A DNA stretch of 64,000 nucleotides, from positions 554,432 to 618,431 of the forward strand of contig CBDHEI010000001.1 of NCBI GenBank assembly GCA_965262055.1. The letters are read 5' to 3'. Positions 8,315 through 17,119 of this stretch are shown piece after piece. The DNA comes from G958296245 sp965262055. Its GTDB lineage: Bacteria; Chloroflexota; Dehalococcoidia; Lucifugimonadales; G958296245. Position 1 is the first letter of the stretch, and the number at the start of each line of letters is the position of its first letter. Under the pieces are notes generated by a model. That model made no database searches. It saw only the letters and a list, made by a program, of their open reading frames with translations, and had not been told where the DNA came from. The position numbers and the translations under genes are program-made.

Positions 8315-8601
8315 CCGGAGAGTGGCCCGGCGCTGGCGTAGCGCAAGCAACGGTCGACGACTCGTGAGGCAAACGGGGCGCTTCAGTGCCCTGCCTGGAC
8401 CCCGGGGCGTCGCCTTCTTGCGACTGCTTGCACCCGCGCTCCGTTCCATCAGGCAGCGCCCCGCACGGGGGGCGTTGCCTCCTCCGCCCGCTCCCCTGCG
8501 GGCTTCCATCCCTCTTCCCCCAACCCCACACGCGTCGCACAGGTCTTCTCCTCGACTCCGGTTGGGGGTGGGACCTGTGCCCTATGCACGACGGAGCTTG
8601 C

Positions 8602-8672
8602 CCCGGACTTGATTCCGGGGGCTTGCCCCGCACACGGCCTTCCACAGAGGCCGCCCCGGACTTGAGTCCGGG
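8602..8672. repeat. Pair of CCCGGACTTGAKTCCGGG palindromes
   Basis: The second copy (8655-8672) has 8 bp perfect arms with a 2-base centre. The first (8602-8619) differs at one position and so has 6 bp outer arms. They could be hairpins or protein-binding sites. Confidence 0.6.
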
Positions 8673-8714
8673 ATGCCGCACCGGCCATTCGCCACGGCAA
8701 CAACGCCACCCAAG

Positions 8715-8760
8715 GAGACAGTCCCGACCATCGGGACACGGATTCGAGCGGGACTGTCTC
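8715..8760 (+). promoter_or_regulatory. 12 bp perfect inverted repeat ahead of the five-HTH gene
   Basis: GAGACAGTCCCG at 8715-8726 pairs with CGGGACTGTCTC at 8749-8760 around a 22-base loop, ending 44 bases before the ATG. It may be an operator for the encoded XRE protein or a leader hairpin. There is no T-run after it, so it is not a typical terminator. Confidence 0.55.
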
Positions 8761-8804
8761 CGACAAGGGGGCGGTCCCGCTTCTTCATTACAGGAGGAAG
8801 CGAC

Positions 8805-10115
8805 ATGACGACTACGAGCATTGACAGGACCGAGAGCGAGCTCAGGGCTGCGGCGAGGCGGCGCGGGATCACCATGAAGGAGCTTGCGGCGCTGATGGAC
8901 GTGTCCGTTGGCTACCTTTCGCAGATTGCGAACGGGAAAAGGCCGTGGACTCCGAAGATGCGGGAGAAGGCCATGGCGGTCTTGGGAGAGGTCCCCGGAC
9001 AGGGGATCGTCTACCGCCAGGGCGGCGTCGTGACCGGCGAGAGCAGCTTCATCCGGGAGCGCGCACGCACGCTGGGCATGACCATGCAGGACCTGGCCGA
9101 CCGCGCTGGCGTGTCCTACGGCTACATGACGGACGTATCCCGTGGCCGCAGGCACATGGGCGTCAAGGTCCAGGCGCGGGTCGAGTCGGTGTTGCAGGCC
9201 CCGGCGAAGGTTGCCCCGGCGCAGTGCGTCTACCGCCAGGGCGGCGTCGTGACCGGCGAGAGCAGCTTCATCCGAGAGCGCGCCCGCACCCTGGGCATGA
9301 CCATGCAGGACCTGGCCGAGCGCGCTGGCGTGTCCTACGGCTACATGACGCAGGTGGCCCGTGGCCGCAAGCACATGGGCGTGAAGATGCAGGCCAGGGT
9401 CGAGTCGGTGTTGCAGGCCCCGGCGAAGGTTGCCCCGGCGCAGTGCGCCAACCGCCAGGGGGAGGTGGTGAGCGGCGAGTCCAGCTACATCCGGGAGCGG
9501 GCCAAGGAGCTGGGCATGACCATGCAGGAACTGGCCGACCGCGTGGGCGTCTCCTACGGCTACATGTCAATGGTGGCGCGGGGTCATAGGAACATGGGCG
9601 TGAAGCTCCAGGCCAGGATGGATTCGGCGCTGGAGGCTCCGGCGAAGATCGCTCCCGCGCAGCCAGCCTGCATCGACCGGGAGGCCGTGTGGGACCGGAT
9701 GAACGCCCACGGGATCAGCCAGAACGAGGTCGCCCGGCGCGCAGGCATCAGCTCCGCCAACCTCTCCCAGATCATGAACGGCAGGAACAACCCGTCGCCG
9801 GGCGTTCTGAAGAGGCTGCACGGCGTCCTGTTCCAACCCACGAAGGCGGAGCGGGTCATGCCTGCCGAGGTGAAGGTGCTGGGCTGGCGCAAGGGCGAGC
9901 GGAGCGGGATGGTGGTTCGCGGCGCCGGTGGCCCCGGGCGCGGCGCCAAGTCCGGCGGCGGCTCCATTCGGGTCGGCGGCCGGGTGCCCTGGGGCGCGAA
10001 GGCGGAGTACGCCTACCGAGCCGGGTACGACGGCATGGGCAGGGTCTCGGTGACGCACGTCGTCGAGCGGGGCTACTCCGTCATGCTGAAGCAGCCGGAG
10101 ACGGCGGCTGCGTAG
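8805..10115 (+). CDS. Protein with five tandem XRE-type helix-turn-helix domains
   Basis: The start is the ATG after AGGAGGAAGCGAC; it gives 436 residues. Domain 1 spans about 8-62 (MKELAALMDVSVGYLSQIAN). Domains 2, 3 and 4 lie in three 73-residue repeats beginning at residues 69, 142 and 215, each with MTMQ(D/E)LA(D/E)R(A/V)GVSYGYM at the HTH. Domain 5 spans about 291-345 (ISQNEVARRAGISSANLSQI). A Gly/Arg-rich tail follows. XRE proteins usually carry one such domain and dimerise. Five in one chain suggests binding of an array of DNA sites, for example the nearby palindromes. The three central repeats are also conserved in DNA (219 bp period), so they are recent duplications. It lies directly before the SNF2 helicase gene. 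It could be a structural DNA-binding or segregation protein. Confidence 0.75.
   Translation: MTTTSIDRTESELRAAARRRGITMKELAALMDVSVGYLSQIANGKRPWTPKMREKAMAVLGEVPGQGIVYRQGGVVTGESSFIRERARTLGMTMQDLADRAGVSYGYMTDVSRGRRHMGVKVQARVESVLQAPAKVAPAQCVYRQGGVVTGESSFIRERARTLGMTMQDLAERAGVSYGYMTQVARGRKHMGVKMQARVESVLQAPAKVAPAQCANRQGEVVSGESSYIRERAKELGMTMQELADRVGVSYGYMSMVARGHRNMGVKLQARMDSALEAPAKIAPAQPACIDREAVWDRMNAHGISQNEVARRAGISSANLSQIMNGRNNPSPGVLKRLHGVLFQPTKAERVMPAEVKVLGWRKGERSGMVVRGAGGPGRGAKSGGGSIRVGGRVPWGAKAEYAYRAGYDGMGRVSVTHVVERGYSVMLKQPETAAA
9009..9665 (+). repeat. Three tandem 219 bp coding repeats
   Basis: Units begin at 9009, 9228 and 9447. The first two are nearly identical (both start GTCTACCGCCAGGGCGGCGT) and the third is more diverged. 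Each encodes one HTH domain plus a linker that contains the sequence APAKVAPAQ or APAKIAPAQ. Confidence 0.8.
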
Positions 10116-10379
10116 GGATCCATGACATACCGCATGATGGGCGGCTGCCTCGGAGCAGCCTGGGACGGCCCGCACCGGGCCGCATACGCGAGTCCCGCCG
10201 TGGGCGGGCCTTCGCACGTTCAAGCATTCGCCTGGGGGCGTTGCCGGAACCCGACCGCCCCCGCTGGGGCGGTGCAGTCCGTTCCCATCGCTCTCCGCCT
10301 GGCGGCGGCGACTGATGGAGACGTGCGTCCCGGGTTCCGGCGTCGTCCTCTAACCACCACGAAAAGGAGGACGACTCAC
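10116..10379. other. Hairpin-rich spacer between five-HTH gene and SNF2 gene
   Basis: Four GC hairpins occur within 131 bases: GGCTGC/GCAGCC (10143-10160), CGGCCCG/CGGGCCG with a 3-base loop (10166-10182), CCCGCC/GGCGGG (10194-10208) and ACCGCCCC/GGGGCGGT with a 4-base loop (10254-10273). None has a downstream T-run. They may act as attenuators, mRNA stabilisers or single-strand origin structures. Confidence 0.5.
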
Positions 10380-12755
10380 ATGAACCTCGGAGGTTTCATA
10401 GACACGTTCAAGGACGCCATCGCCCGGAGGGTGGTGGAGTCCTACCCGCCGCTCTACCGCCCCTCGGAGAACGGCGGCACGCTCCCCAGGCTGCTCCGCA
10501 AGCCCCTGGGGGCGCAGGCCGACGCCATCAGGGGCGCGGCCCTCTCCCTCAAGGCCCACCGGGGCACCACGGTCGTCGGCGAGATGGGCACCGGAAAGAC
10601 CTTCATCGGCGCGGCGGCGGCTCACATGGCGGGCTTCGAGCGCATCCTCGTCATCTGCCCGCCCCACCTGGTTCCCAAGTGGAAGCGGGAGATCGAGCAG
10701 ACGGTGCCGGGCGTCCGCGCCGCCATCGTCGAGTCCATCACCGACCTGGAGCGGCTCCGCCTCTCCGTCGGCTCCGGCCCGCTGTTCGCGGTGATGAGCC
10801 GGGAGAAGGCCAAGCTGTCCTACCGCTGGATGCCCGCTGTCATCGAGCGGTGGGCCGTCTCGAAGGGAAGGCTCCTGCGGGACGAGGAGACGGGGGAGCC
10901 CTTCCGCATTCCCTGCTGCCCCGACTGCACGGCGCAGATCGTGGACAAGGACGGGGTGCCGCTGACGTTCGGGGACCTGAACCGCCGCAAGCACACCTGC
11001 GCCGCCTGCGCCGCCCCCCTGTGGCAGGCCGACAGGTCCGGCCCGGCACGCTATCCGCTGGCCGACTACGTGAAGCACCGGATGAAGGGCTTCTTCGACC
11101 TGCTGATCGGAGATGAGGTCCACGAGTTCAAGGGGCGAGGGAGCGCCCAGGGCATCGCCGCGGGCATCCTCGCCGACGTGTGCGGCAAGTCCCTCAGCCT
11201 GACCGGGACGCTGCTCGGAGGGTACTCCTCGACCATCTTCCACCTTCTCTACAGGTTCTCGCCGGAGATCAGGACGGAGTTCGGGCGGTCGGATGAGCAC
11301 CGCTGGATACAGCGGTACGGCTTCGAGGAGGTCACCGTCGGCAAGCCCGACGACGACGCGGTGGAGGACGGGCGCAACAGCCGCCGCCGCAGCTACCGCA
11401 AGGTCACCAGGGAGAGGCCGGGCCTCGTGCCCAGCGCCCTGTTCCACATCATCGGCAACACCGTCTTCCTCAGACTGGCGGACGTTGCCTCGGGCCTGCC
11501 GGACTACGAGGAGAAGATCCTCGTGTCCTCGATGGACTCGGAGGAGGACGCCACCGGCTACTCCCAGCTCAGCGCCTACAACACCGTGTTCGAGGAGCTG
11601 AAGAAGGAGTTGGCGGCCGCCCTCAAGTCCGGCTCCAAGCGGCTGCTGGCGACCTACCTCCAGACCCTATTGGCGTACCCGGACGGCTGCACCAGGGGAG
11701 AGACGGTGTTCGACCCCCGGACCGGCGACGTCATCGTCGCGGTGCCGCCCCTGTCCGAGGAGAAGCTCTACCCGAAGGAGCAAGCACTCATCGACCTGGT
11801 GGCCGCCGAGCGGCTGGAGGGAAGGCGGGTGCTGGTCTACGTCACCCACACGGGGACGCGGGACATCACCGGGCGGATGGACGACTTCCTCACCCGGCAC
11901 GGGTTCCGGGTGGCGGTGATGAAGGCCGACGCCGTGGCTCCCAACAAGAGGGAGAAGTGGGTGGCCGACAGAGTGAAGGAGGGCATCGACGTGCTCATCT
12001 GCCACCCCAGGCTGGTGCAGACCGGCCTCGACCTCATCGACTTTCAGACCCTTTGCTGGTACGAGACCGATTATTCGGTTTACGTTATGCGTCAGGCTTC
12101 CCGACGGTCCTGGCGCATCGGGCAGACCCGCCCGGTGAAAGTGGTGTTCATGTCCTACCGCAACACCCTACAGGCCGACGCCCTAAAGCTGGTGGCGAAG
12201 AAGCTGCAAAGCTCCCTCGCAGTGGAGGGCGAGCTGCCGGAGGACGGCCTCGCGGCATACGGGGACGACGGCGACGACATGATGATGGCGCTGGCCCGCA
12301 AGATCGTCAGCGGTGACGAGGAGGACACCGAGACGATGGAGGAGGTGTTCGCCCAGGCCAGGAACGCCGAGTCCACCGCCGAGGAGTTGCTGGTGGACGA
12401 CGGCTGGAAGGTCGTCGAAGTGGAGCCGGAGACCATTGCGGTCAACGGCAACGGGAATGGCAACGGCCACCACGCCAATGGCAACGGACACCGCGATGCT
12501 ATCGGCATAGGGCCGACGGTGGAGTTGGTTCCGGTCAACGGCCAGCACGCCAATGGCAACGGCAATGGCAACGGTCACCACGAGGAGGCCGACGAGCCGC
12601 AGCAGTCGCTGTTCTCCTGGGCCGAGTTCATGGCCGAGCCGGTCAAGGCGAAGCGCCGCAAGAGCAAGGCCCAGCCCGCTTCCATGTCCATGTTCGAGTG
12701 GGCACTTAGCCTTGAGCAGGAGCGCGAGGCCGAGCCGGTCGTAGCGGGAAGCTAG
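10380..12755 (+). CDS. SNF2-type DNA helicase/ATPase of mobile elements
   Basis: The ATG after AAAAGGAGGACGACTCAC gives 791 residues. Helicase motifs are clear: Walker A GEMGTGKT (67-74), motif Ia ICPPHLVPKWKREI, a DEVH box in LIGDEVHEFKGRGS, motif III SLTGTLLGG, and motif VI QASRRSWRIGQTRPV. Two Cys pairs (CCPDC and CAAC) sit between Ia and DEVH, so a zinc ribbon is inserted in the first RecA domain. The C-terminus has Asn-Gly-rich linkers (NGNGNGNGHH) followed by two similar short motifs, SLFSWAEFM and SMFEWALSL, which may be docking peptides. SNF2 proteins move along double-stranded DNA or remodel protein-DNA complexes. Its position after the five-HTH protein suggests they act together in element replication or maintenance. 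Confidence 0.8.
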   Translation: MNLGGFIDTFKDAIARRVVESYPPLYRPSENGGTLPRLLRKPLGAQADAIRGAALSLKAHRGTTVVGEMGTGKTFIGAAAAHMAGFERILVICPPHLVPKWKREIEQTVPGVRAAIVESITDLERLRLSVGSGPLFAVMSREKAKLSYRWMPAVIERWAVSKGRLLRDEETGEPFRIPCCPDCTAQIVDKDGVPLTFGDLNRRKHTCAACAAPLWQADRSGPARYPLADYVKHRMKGFFDLLIGDEVHEFKGRGSAQGIAAGILADVCGKSLSLTGTLLGGYSSTIFHLLYRFSPEIRTEFGRSDEHRWIQRYGFEEVTVGKPDDDAVEDGRNSRRRSYRKVTRERPGLVPSALFHIIGNTVFLRLADVASGLPDYEEKILVSSMDSEEDATGYSQLSAYNTVFEELKKELAAALKSGSKRLLATYLQTLLAYPDGCTRGETVFDPRTGDVIVAVPPLSEEKLYPKEQALIDLVAAERLEGRRVLVYVTHTGTRDITGRMDDFLTRHGFRVAVMKADAVAPNKREKWVADRVKEGIDVLICHPRLVQTGLDLIDFQTLCWYETDYSVYVMRQASRRSWRIGQTRPVKVVFMSYRNTLQADALKLVAKKLQSSLAVEGELPEDGLAAYGDDGDDMMMALARKIVSGDEEDTETMEEVFAQARNAESTAEELLVDDGWKVVEVEPETIAVNGNGNGNGHHANGNGHRDAIGIGPTVELVPVNGQHANGNGNGNGHHEEADEPQQSLFSWAEFMAEPVKAKRRKSKAQPASMSMFEWALSLEQEREAEPVVAGS

Positions 12756-12768
12756 GCCGAGACGCAAA

Positions 12769-12801
12769 GGGGGAGGACGCCACCATTCGGCGTCCTCCCC
12801 C
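12769..12801 (+). terminator. Strong hairpin after the SNF2 gene
   Basis: A perfect 13 bp stem (GGGGGAGGACGCC at 12769-12781, GGCGTCCTCCCCC at 12789-12801) with a 7-base loop begins 13 bases after the stop codon. A run of seven T lies about 20 bases further on, so it is a probable but not textbook rho-independent terminator. Confidence 0.6.
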
Positions 12802-12861
12802 GGCACATCCATGTATGCGGCCCTTTTTTTGCGGAATTATATATGTGTGTCCCACGAAAGA

Positions 12862-13542
12862 CTACAAACGTAACCTCCTCGGAGCCACTTCCGAGAAGCC
12901 CGCTATATCGTGAATTGGACCTATATCTAGCCGCAATGGTGTTGGTGAGGATATCTGTCTATCGATTACGAACCGGAATTCTCGCTCCGTTTGGTACCTG
13001 TCACGCTTCGTGAATAACGGCTCCAACGTCATGGGATCGGTGCGGATACCAATGGCCGGGTCATAGTACTCTACTCGCTTGTAGCTGAGCTTGTAGTTGC
13101 GTTTTTCAACTGCCTTCTTCACCCGGCGGAGGAACTCTTTGGCGTCCAAGATAGCGACAGCGAAAGAACCCAGGTGCTGAACAGATTCTGGTATTGTAAA
13201 ATAGAGTTCGCCAGCGTCCTGATAGCTGTCTGCTAGGACCATGCAGAAGATATTCACTGTATCAAACCACTGCGGGCGGAGAGTAAGTGGACCGGCCAAA
13301 TCGGACGCAGTCAATGTGAGAGGCGGTAATGTCGGCTTCTCGCCCGATGGGGTGAGTGTCAGCCTCGTACTCTCCGTTAGTGGAAAGGTCGCAACACCCT
13401 CGTCTTCGTCGCTTCGAGTCTCTTCACTTTCCAGTTCCCTGAAGTGGGCGACGGTGTTGGCAAACATCACACCGTCAAGAAATGCGTCGGCATACTCCTT
13501 CCTGTCGTATAGCTTCACCAGCATTCTGTGTGTTGAAGGCAT
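12862..13542 (-). CDS. Hypothetical protein
   Basis: This 226-residue protein is in a more AT-rich stretch than its neighbours, which suggests separate acquisition. It begins LVKLYDRKEYADAFLDGVMF then ANTVAHFRELE, and has ETRSDEDEGVA soon after. Near the end it has EPLFTKRDRYQTEREFRFVI. I have seen this general pattern (an N-terminal FLDGxxFxNTxxxFRxxE, then R-D-EG, then a C-terminal K-Y-E-REFRF) in uncharacterised bacterial proteins, but I cannot name a family or function. No signal peptide or membrane segment is visible. It is the more downstream of two unknown minus-strand genes between the transfer region and an IS element. Confidence 0.5.
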   Translation of the reverse strand: MPSTHRMLVKLYDRKEYADAFLDGVMFANTVAHFRELESEETRSDEDEGVATFPLTESTRLTLTPSGEKPTLPPLTLTASDLAGPLTLRPQWFDTVNIFCMVLADSYQDAGELYFTIPESVQHLGSFAVAILDAKEFLRRVKKAVEKRNYKLSYKRVEYYDPAIGIRTDPMTLEPLFTKRDRYQTEREFRFVIDRQISSPTPLRLDIGPIHDIAGFSEVAPRRLRL

Positions 13543-13784
13543 GGCTACCTCGGCACTCCGATCTTATGCACTTTGTGCTGGCCGCCGTCTTGGTTGATCA
13601 ACCCCGCTCATCGCTTCTGCATCTCGTACCCTCGGACCGGTGGGCTGGAGGGTTCTCGTTCAGGATAGCGCACCGGTCCTAGGGCTGTCGATCCACCAGA
13701 GCGTCAGCCGTTCGCTGAAGAGTTCCCTTCAAACCCCACCACTTGCCACATACCAGTCGTACGACTGACAGGTTCATGTTCCAG

Positions 13785-14345
13785 CTAAACAGCTTCGATT
13801 CCACGCAGCTCAGCAAGTAACTCGTCCCGTTGTCTCAACGTCTTGGAGTTTTCACGATATGGCACTACTACTTCAGTCTGGTACGCAATCTCCTCCAAGT
13901 CTTGTGGGTCATCCCTTAGTGTCCCATAGAGCTTTCTCGGCACCCATCCTCCCGGATAGTTTGTCTCTTCCTGGATCTGCACCAATTCGAACAATACGAG
14001 GAATAACTCCAGGTCATACCCCACTGTGTTGGCTACTCCTGAGTGGAGCAAGTTCTTCACGTGGTCCTGACTGAAGTAGACCAACGCCGGAGGAAAACTG
14101 GTGACTCCTTCGGCACGATTGATGACTTCCATCAGGTGATCGACCAGTGTATGAAAAGAATCGGGCGCGTCTTGTCGTTTGCGGTAGATGTCAAGGATGA
14201 AGTCTCGATGAAACACTTGGTGCGGCTCATCGTTGGGCCTGTCGTGGGAGACAATGAAGTCCCACCTCTTCTTGAAGCCCGGCCTAACGTACACGTTGAC
14301 TCCATCGGAAGTCGTATACACGACTTCAGGCCCATTCACTGCCAT
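13785..14345 (-). CDS. Hypothetical protein
   Basis: This 186-residue soluble protein has mixed alpha/beta composition. It starts with beta-type sequence (VVYTTSDGVNVYVRPGFKKR), has a hydrophobic helical core (NTVGYDLELFLVLFELVQIQ) and ends in a charged helix (KTLRQRDELLAELRGIEAV). No motif or family is recognised. It is transcribed in the same direction as the gene at 12862 with a 242-base gap between them in which nothing is recognised. The IS1380 element begins 58 bases upstream of its start, so its original promoter may have been displaced. Confidence 0.45.
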   Translation of the reverse strand: MAVNGPEVVYTTSDGVNVYVRPGFKKRWDFIVSHDRPNDEPHQVFHRDFILDIYRKRQDAPDSFHTLVDHLMEVINRAEGVTSFPPALVYFSQDHVKNLLHSGVANTVGYDLELFLVLFELVQIQEETNYPGGWVPRKLYGTLRDDPQDLEEIAYQTEVVVPYRENSKTLRQRDELLAELRGIEAV

Positions 14346-14403
14346 GTGCCCCTCCCATGTGTCCTGATGTCGATAAGTTTGGACAGCGTGCCTTGATGAC
14401 TAA

Positions 14404-16116
14404 GCCCGAATCCACCGAAGGAGGGCCTTGGGGACAGCCCTTGAAGAAGCGAGAGGGTGCCCCATGAATCTGGGATAATGGTTTTGTAACAGCAAACCGA
14501 CCCCAGAACAAGGAGCACCCAATAGATGCTACCACGCAACCACCCCGACCGCATCCGTGTCTCTTTCGACGACCACCGCCTGGTGGGCAATGCCGGGCTG
14601 CTCCTTCCGGCCACCCTCGCCCAGCACCTGGGCCTGCGGGAACTCGTCGACCATCACCTCGATCTGGGCGTCGCGCCGGGGCGGGCCAACACGGGGGACA
14701 AGATACTGACGCTGGTCGCTTCCGCGCTGGCTGGCGGCGACTGCATCGACGACGCCGATGCGCTGCGCGCCGGTGGGACGGCTCGCATCCTGGGCGGCAC
14801 GATCAAGGCGCCATCCACCCTGGGCACCTTCCTGCGCAGTTTTCGCTGGGGCCACGTCCGTCAACTGGACCGGGTGAGCCGGGAGCTGCTGGCCCAGGCC
14901 TGGGCGGCTGGGGCCGGACCCAGCGACGCACCGTTCACCATCGACCTTGATTCGACGATCTGCGAGACCTACGGACTGGCCAAGGAGGGCGCCCGCCACC
15001 ACGGCTATACCGGCAAGCGGGGCTATCACCCGCTGCTGGCCATTGCCGCCGGAACCGGCGACGTGCTGATGGCCCGGCTGCGTGAGGGCCGCGCCAACAC
15101 CGCCCGCGGCGCCGCCCACTTCCTGCGGGAAACGGTGGGGCGGGTGCGCTACGGCGGGGCCAGGGGACAACTCACAGTGCGGGCCGACAGCGGCTTCTAC
15201 ACCCATAGCGTGGTCGCCGTCTGCCGCAAGCTGGACGTGCGCTTCTCCATCGCCATCCGCCAGCACAAAAGCCTGCACAATCTCATCGAGGCGATACCCG
15301 AGGATGCCTGGACGCCGGTTCCCTACTGGATGGACGGCGCCGCCGATGTGGCCGAGATTACCTATACCCCCTTCCAGAGTGAGCCCGACGCCGCGCCGGT
15401 ACGGCTCATCGTGCGGCGGGTGAAGCCCACGCCCGGTTCCCAACTGGCCCTCTTCGCCACCTACAGCTATCACGGCTTCATCACCGACCGGGACGGGGAG
15501 ACCCTGGAACTGGAGGCCGACCACCGCCGCCACGCCGAGATCGAGAATGCCATCCGAGACCTGAAGTACGGCGTCGGACTCAACCATCTCCCCTCGGGCC
15601 GCTTCGCCGCCAACGCCGCCTGGCTGGCGGTCCAGGTGATGGCCCACAACCTGGCCCGCTGGACAGCCCGCATCGGCCTGGGTGAGCAGACCGTGACCAC
15701 CAAGACCCTCCGGCGGCGGTTCTTCTCCCTCGCCGGACGAATCACCCGCTCGGCCCGCCGCCTCACCCTCCATCTTCCCAAGAACTGGCCGTGGCAGGAG
15801 AAGGTCAGTCGCGCCCTGGCTCGATTGCGAGCCCTGCCATTGCCTGCCTGACGGCGCCGTCGGTGACCGAGCTACCCACCGCACAACCGAAGGTCCCCGC
15901 AAACTCGCGCCACCCTGGCCCGCGAGAGTTCCCTGCTGTGTATTCTCTCACCATCCCGCGCATCGCAGTCCCCGCAGACGGCCATAGGGACCCTGTGCGG
16001 CAACTGAAGACCGTCCGCCGCCCTCCCATCTACCCCAATGGAGCCCAGGCCATCTCGCCTGCAGCTCCCTCACCCCCCTTTCGCTGTCCTCACGCCGTCC
16101 ATCGGTGGATTCGGGC
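14404..16116 (+). mobile_element. IS1380-family insertion sequence
   Basis: The left end GCCCGAATCCACCGA (from 14404) and the right end TCGGTGGATTCGGGC (to 16116) are perfect inverted repeats. Each is flanked by TAA (14401-14403 and 16117-16119), a possible target duplication. Size is about 1.71 kb, with one transposase gene. The 265 bases after the transposase contain no convincing gene. The remaining 196 bases up to the next gene show nothing else recognised. Confidence 0.75.
14526..15851 (+). CDS. IS1380-family DDE transposase
   Basis: This 441-residue protein has the pattern of IS1380 transposases: an N-terminal SFDDHRLVGNAGLLLPATLA segment, the first catalytic Asp in TIDLDSTICETYG, a second in TVRADSGFYTHS, and the final Glu region in HAEIENAIRDLKYGVGLNHL. 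It cuts and pastes the element using the terminal inverted repeats. The ATG has AAGGAGCACCC just ahead. The frame is intact, so the element may be active. It is a different lineage from the two IS copies at 19407 and 31443. Confidence 0.85.
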   Translation: MLPRNHPDRIRVSFDDHRLVGNAGLLLPATLAQHLGLRELVDHHLDLGVAPGRANTGDKILTLVASALAGGDCIDDADALRAGGTARILGGTIKAPSTLGTFLRSFRWGHVRQLDRVSRELLAQAWAAGAGPSDAPFTIDLDSTICETYGLAKEGARHHGYTGKRGYHPLLAIAAGTGDVLMARLREGRANTARGAAHFLRETVGRVRYGGARGQLTVRADSGFYTHSVVAVCRKLDVRFSIAIRQHKSLHNLIEAIPEDAWTPVPYWMDGAADVAEITYTPFQSEPDAAPVRLIVRRVKPTPGSQLALFATYSYHGFITDRDGETLELEADHRRHAEIENAIRDLKYGVGLNHLPSGRFAANAAWLAVQVMAHNLARWTARIGLGEQTVTTKTLRRRFFSLAGRITRSARRLTLHLPKNWPWQEKVSRALARLRALPLPA

Positions 16117-16312
16117 TAAGCCTCTGTGAAGACGAAGGCCCACCATACCTTCAGATTGGCTCGCCACCACACGTAACCTCACTGCTGGCTCAGCGAGTAT
16201 GGCCACTACGGGAGTGTAGGAGATTTCCTGGGCGTTTCCTATAGAGGCTATATACTTGACGATCCTCAAGATTTGTAGGACAATCGACACACCACGTTCA
16301 AAGGAGTATTTG

Positions 16313-16552
16313 TTGGTAGCAGCCAAGACAGCCCTATTCAAGCTGGATGACAGCGACAATCCCGGACAGGCAGAGGTCAAGGTACTTCAGAAGCTAAGTA
16401 CGGAGGAAGCCAAGGCGGTCAAGGCCGTGACAGGCCACGACCTCTATCGTGTCGAGGTCGTGGCGGTGTCAAAGCCTTCGACCTTCGCCGCCAATCCCAA
16501 GCCGGGGCAGAAGCAAAGCGTATCCGCGAAGCATCTGACATTCCAGGACTAA
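16313..16552 (+). CDS. Small unknown protein ahead of the restriction-modification genes
   Basis: A TTG start preceded by AAAGGAG gives 79 residues. A further TTG 3 bases upstream is also possible. The sequence (residues about 14-79) is EVKVLQKLSTEEAKAVKAVT then GHDLYRVEVVAVSKPS with a Lys/Gln/Ser-rich end, compatible with a small alpha/beta fold. No family is recognised. It ends 5 bases before the zinc-ribbon IS1595 remnant, in the same direction, and may share a transcript with the DpnA-like methylase. Confidence 0.35.
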   Translation: MVAAKTALFKLDDSDNPGQAEVKVLQKLSTEEAKAVKAVTGHDLYRVEVVAVSKPSTFAANPKPGQKQSVSAKHLTFQD

Positions 16553-16557
16553 AGGGG

Positions 16558-17115
16558 ATGACGCAGGTGGATTCCCTGTCAGAGTTCACTCGTCGGTTCG
16601 CCACTGTTGAAGCCTGCCTTGAGCACTTGGAGGTCCTCCGTTGGAAAGACGGCGAGTTCTGCCCCCACTGCGGCAAGAACGGCACCATCTATCACTACAG
16701 CGACGGGCGACGACACAGATGCGCCGAATGCAAGCGGGTATTTCGCATCACCACCGGGACTGTCTTCTCGGACAGCCCGATAAGTAAGCTTCCTCAGTGG
16801 TTCGCAGCCATTTACCTTGTGACCGAGCACTCAGAGGGAATATCCAGCGTCCAGTTGGCTAAGGACATAGGCGTGACACAGAAGACCGCATGGCGCATGA
16901 TTCAGCGCATCCGGAACGCGGCCAATCTGGAAGACGAGGGGATTCTATTGGAAGCCGCCGATCCCGATGTGTCTCACCTGGGCGGCAAGGAACGGAGCAA
17001 GCGCAGAGACGGGCGAACTCAAGTGACACGTGACGCCGGATCCACAAAGACCAAGACTGTCGATTTGGGATTCAGAGAGCGTACCGGGGCCATTAGTCAG
17101 GCAACGAGGAGCTAA
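16558..17115 (+). pseudogene. Truncated IS1595-type transposase (zinc ribbon + HTH only)
   Basis: The 185-residue frame begins like ISXO2/IS1595 transposases: a zinc ribbon (CPHCGKNGTIYHYSDGRRHR then CAEC), the RITTGTVFSDSPISKLPQWF segment, and an HTH (SVQLAKDIGVTQKTAWRMIQ). It reaches the start of the catalytic domain (SHLGGKERSKR, where a typical protein has an Asp-containing E-VDETYVGGKE) and then runs into unrelated sequence. The rest of the ~300-residue transposase is missing. Because the DNA-binding half is intact, has a start with AAAGGGG ahead and leads straight into the methylase gene, it might have been kept as a regulator. The simpler reading is a decayed insertion. Confidence 0.6.
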
Positions 17116-17119
17116 GGCA

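Larger units (their letters stand above)
8315..8804. other. 490-base gap with palindromes upstream of the five-HTH gene
   Basis: No gene is seen. Two near-identical palindromes CCCGGACTTGAKTCCGGG lie 53 bp apart (8602-8619 imperfect, 8655-8672 with perfect 8 bp arms). A perfect 12 bp inverted repeat GAGACAGTCCCG/CGGGACTGTCTC lies at 8715-8726 and 8749-8760. This is the likely promoter-operator region of the gene at 8805. Confidence 0.5.

Noticed and set aside
14529..15902. 457-residue frame opposite the IS1380 transposase
   Set aside because: Antisense shadow of a GC-rich gene; it lacks a start signal and its sequence shows no domain.
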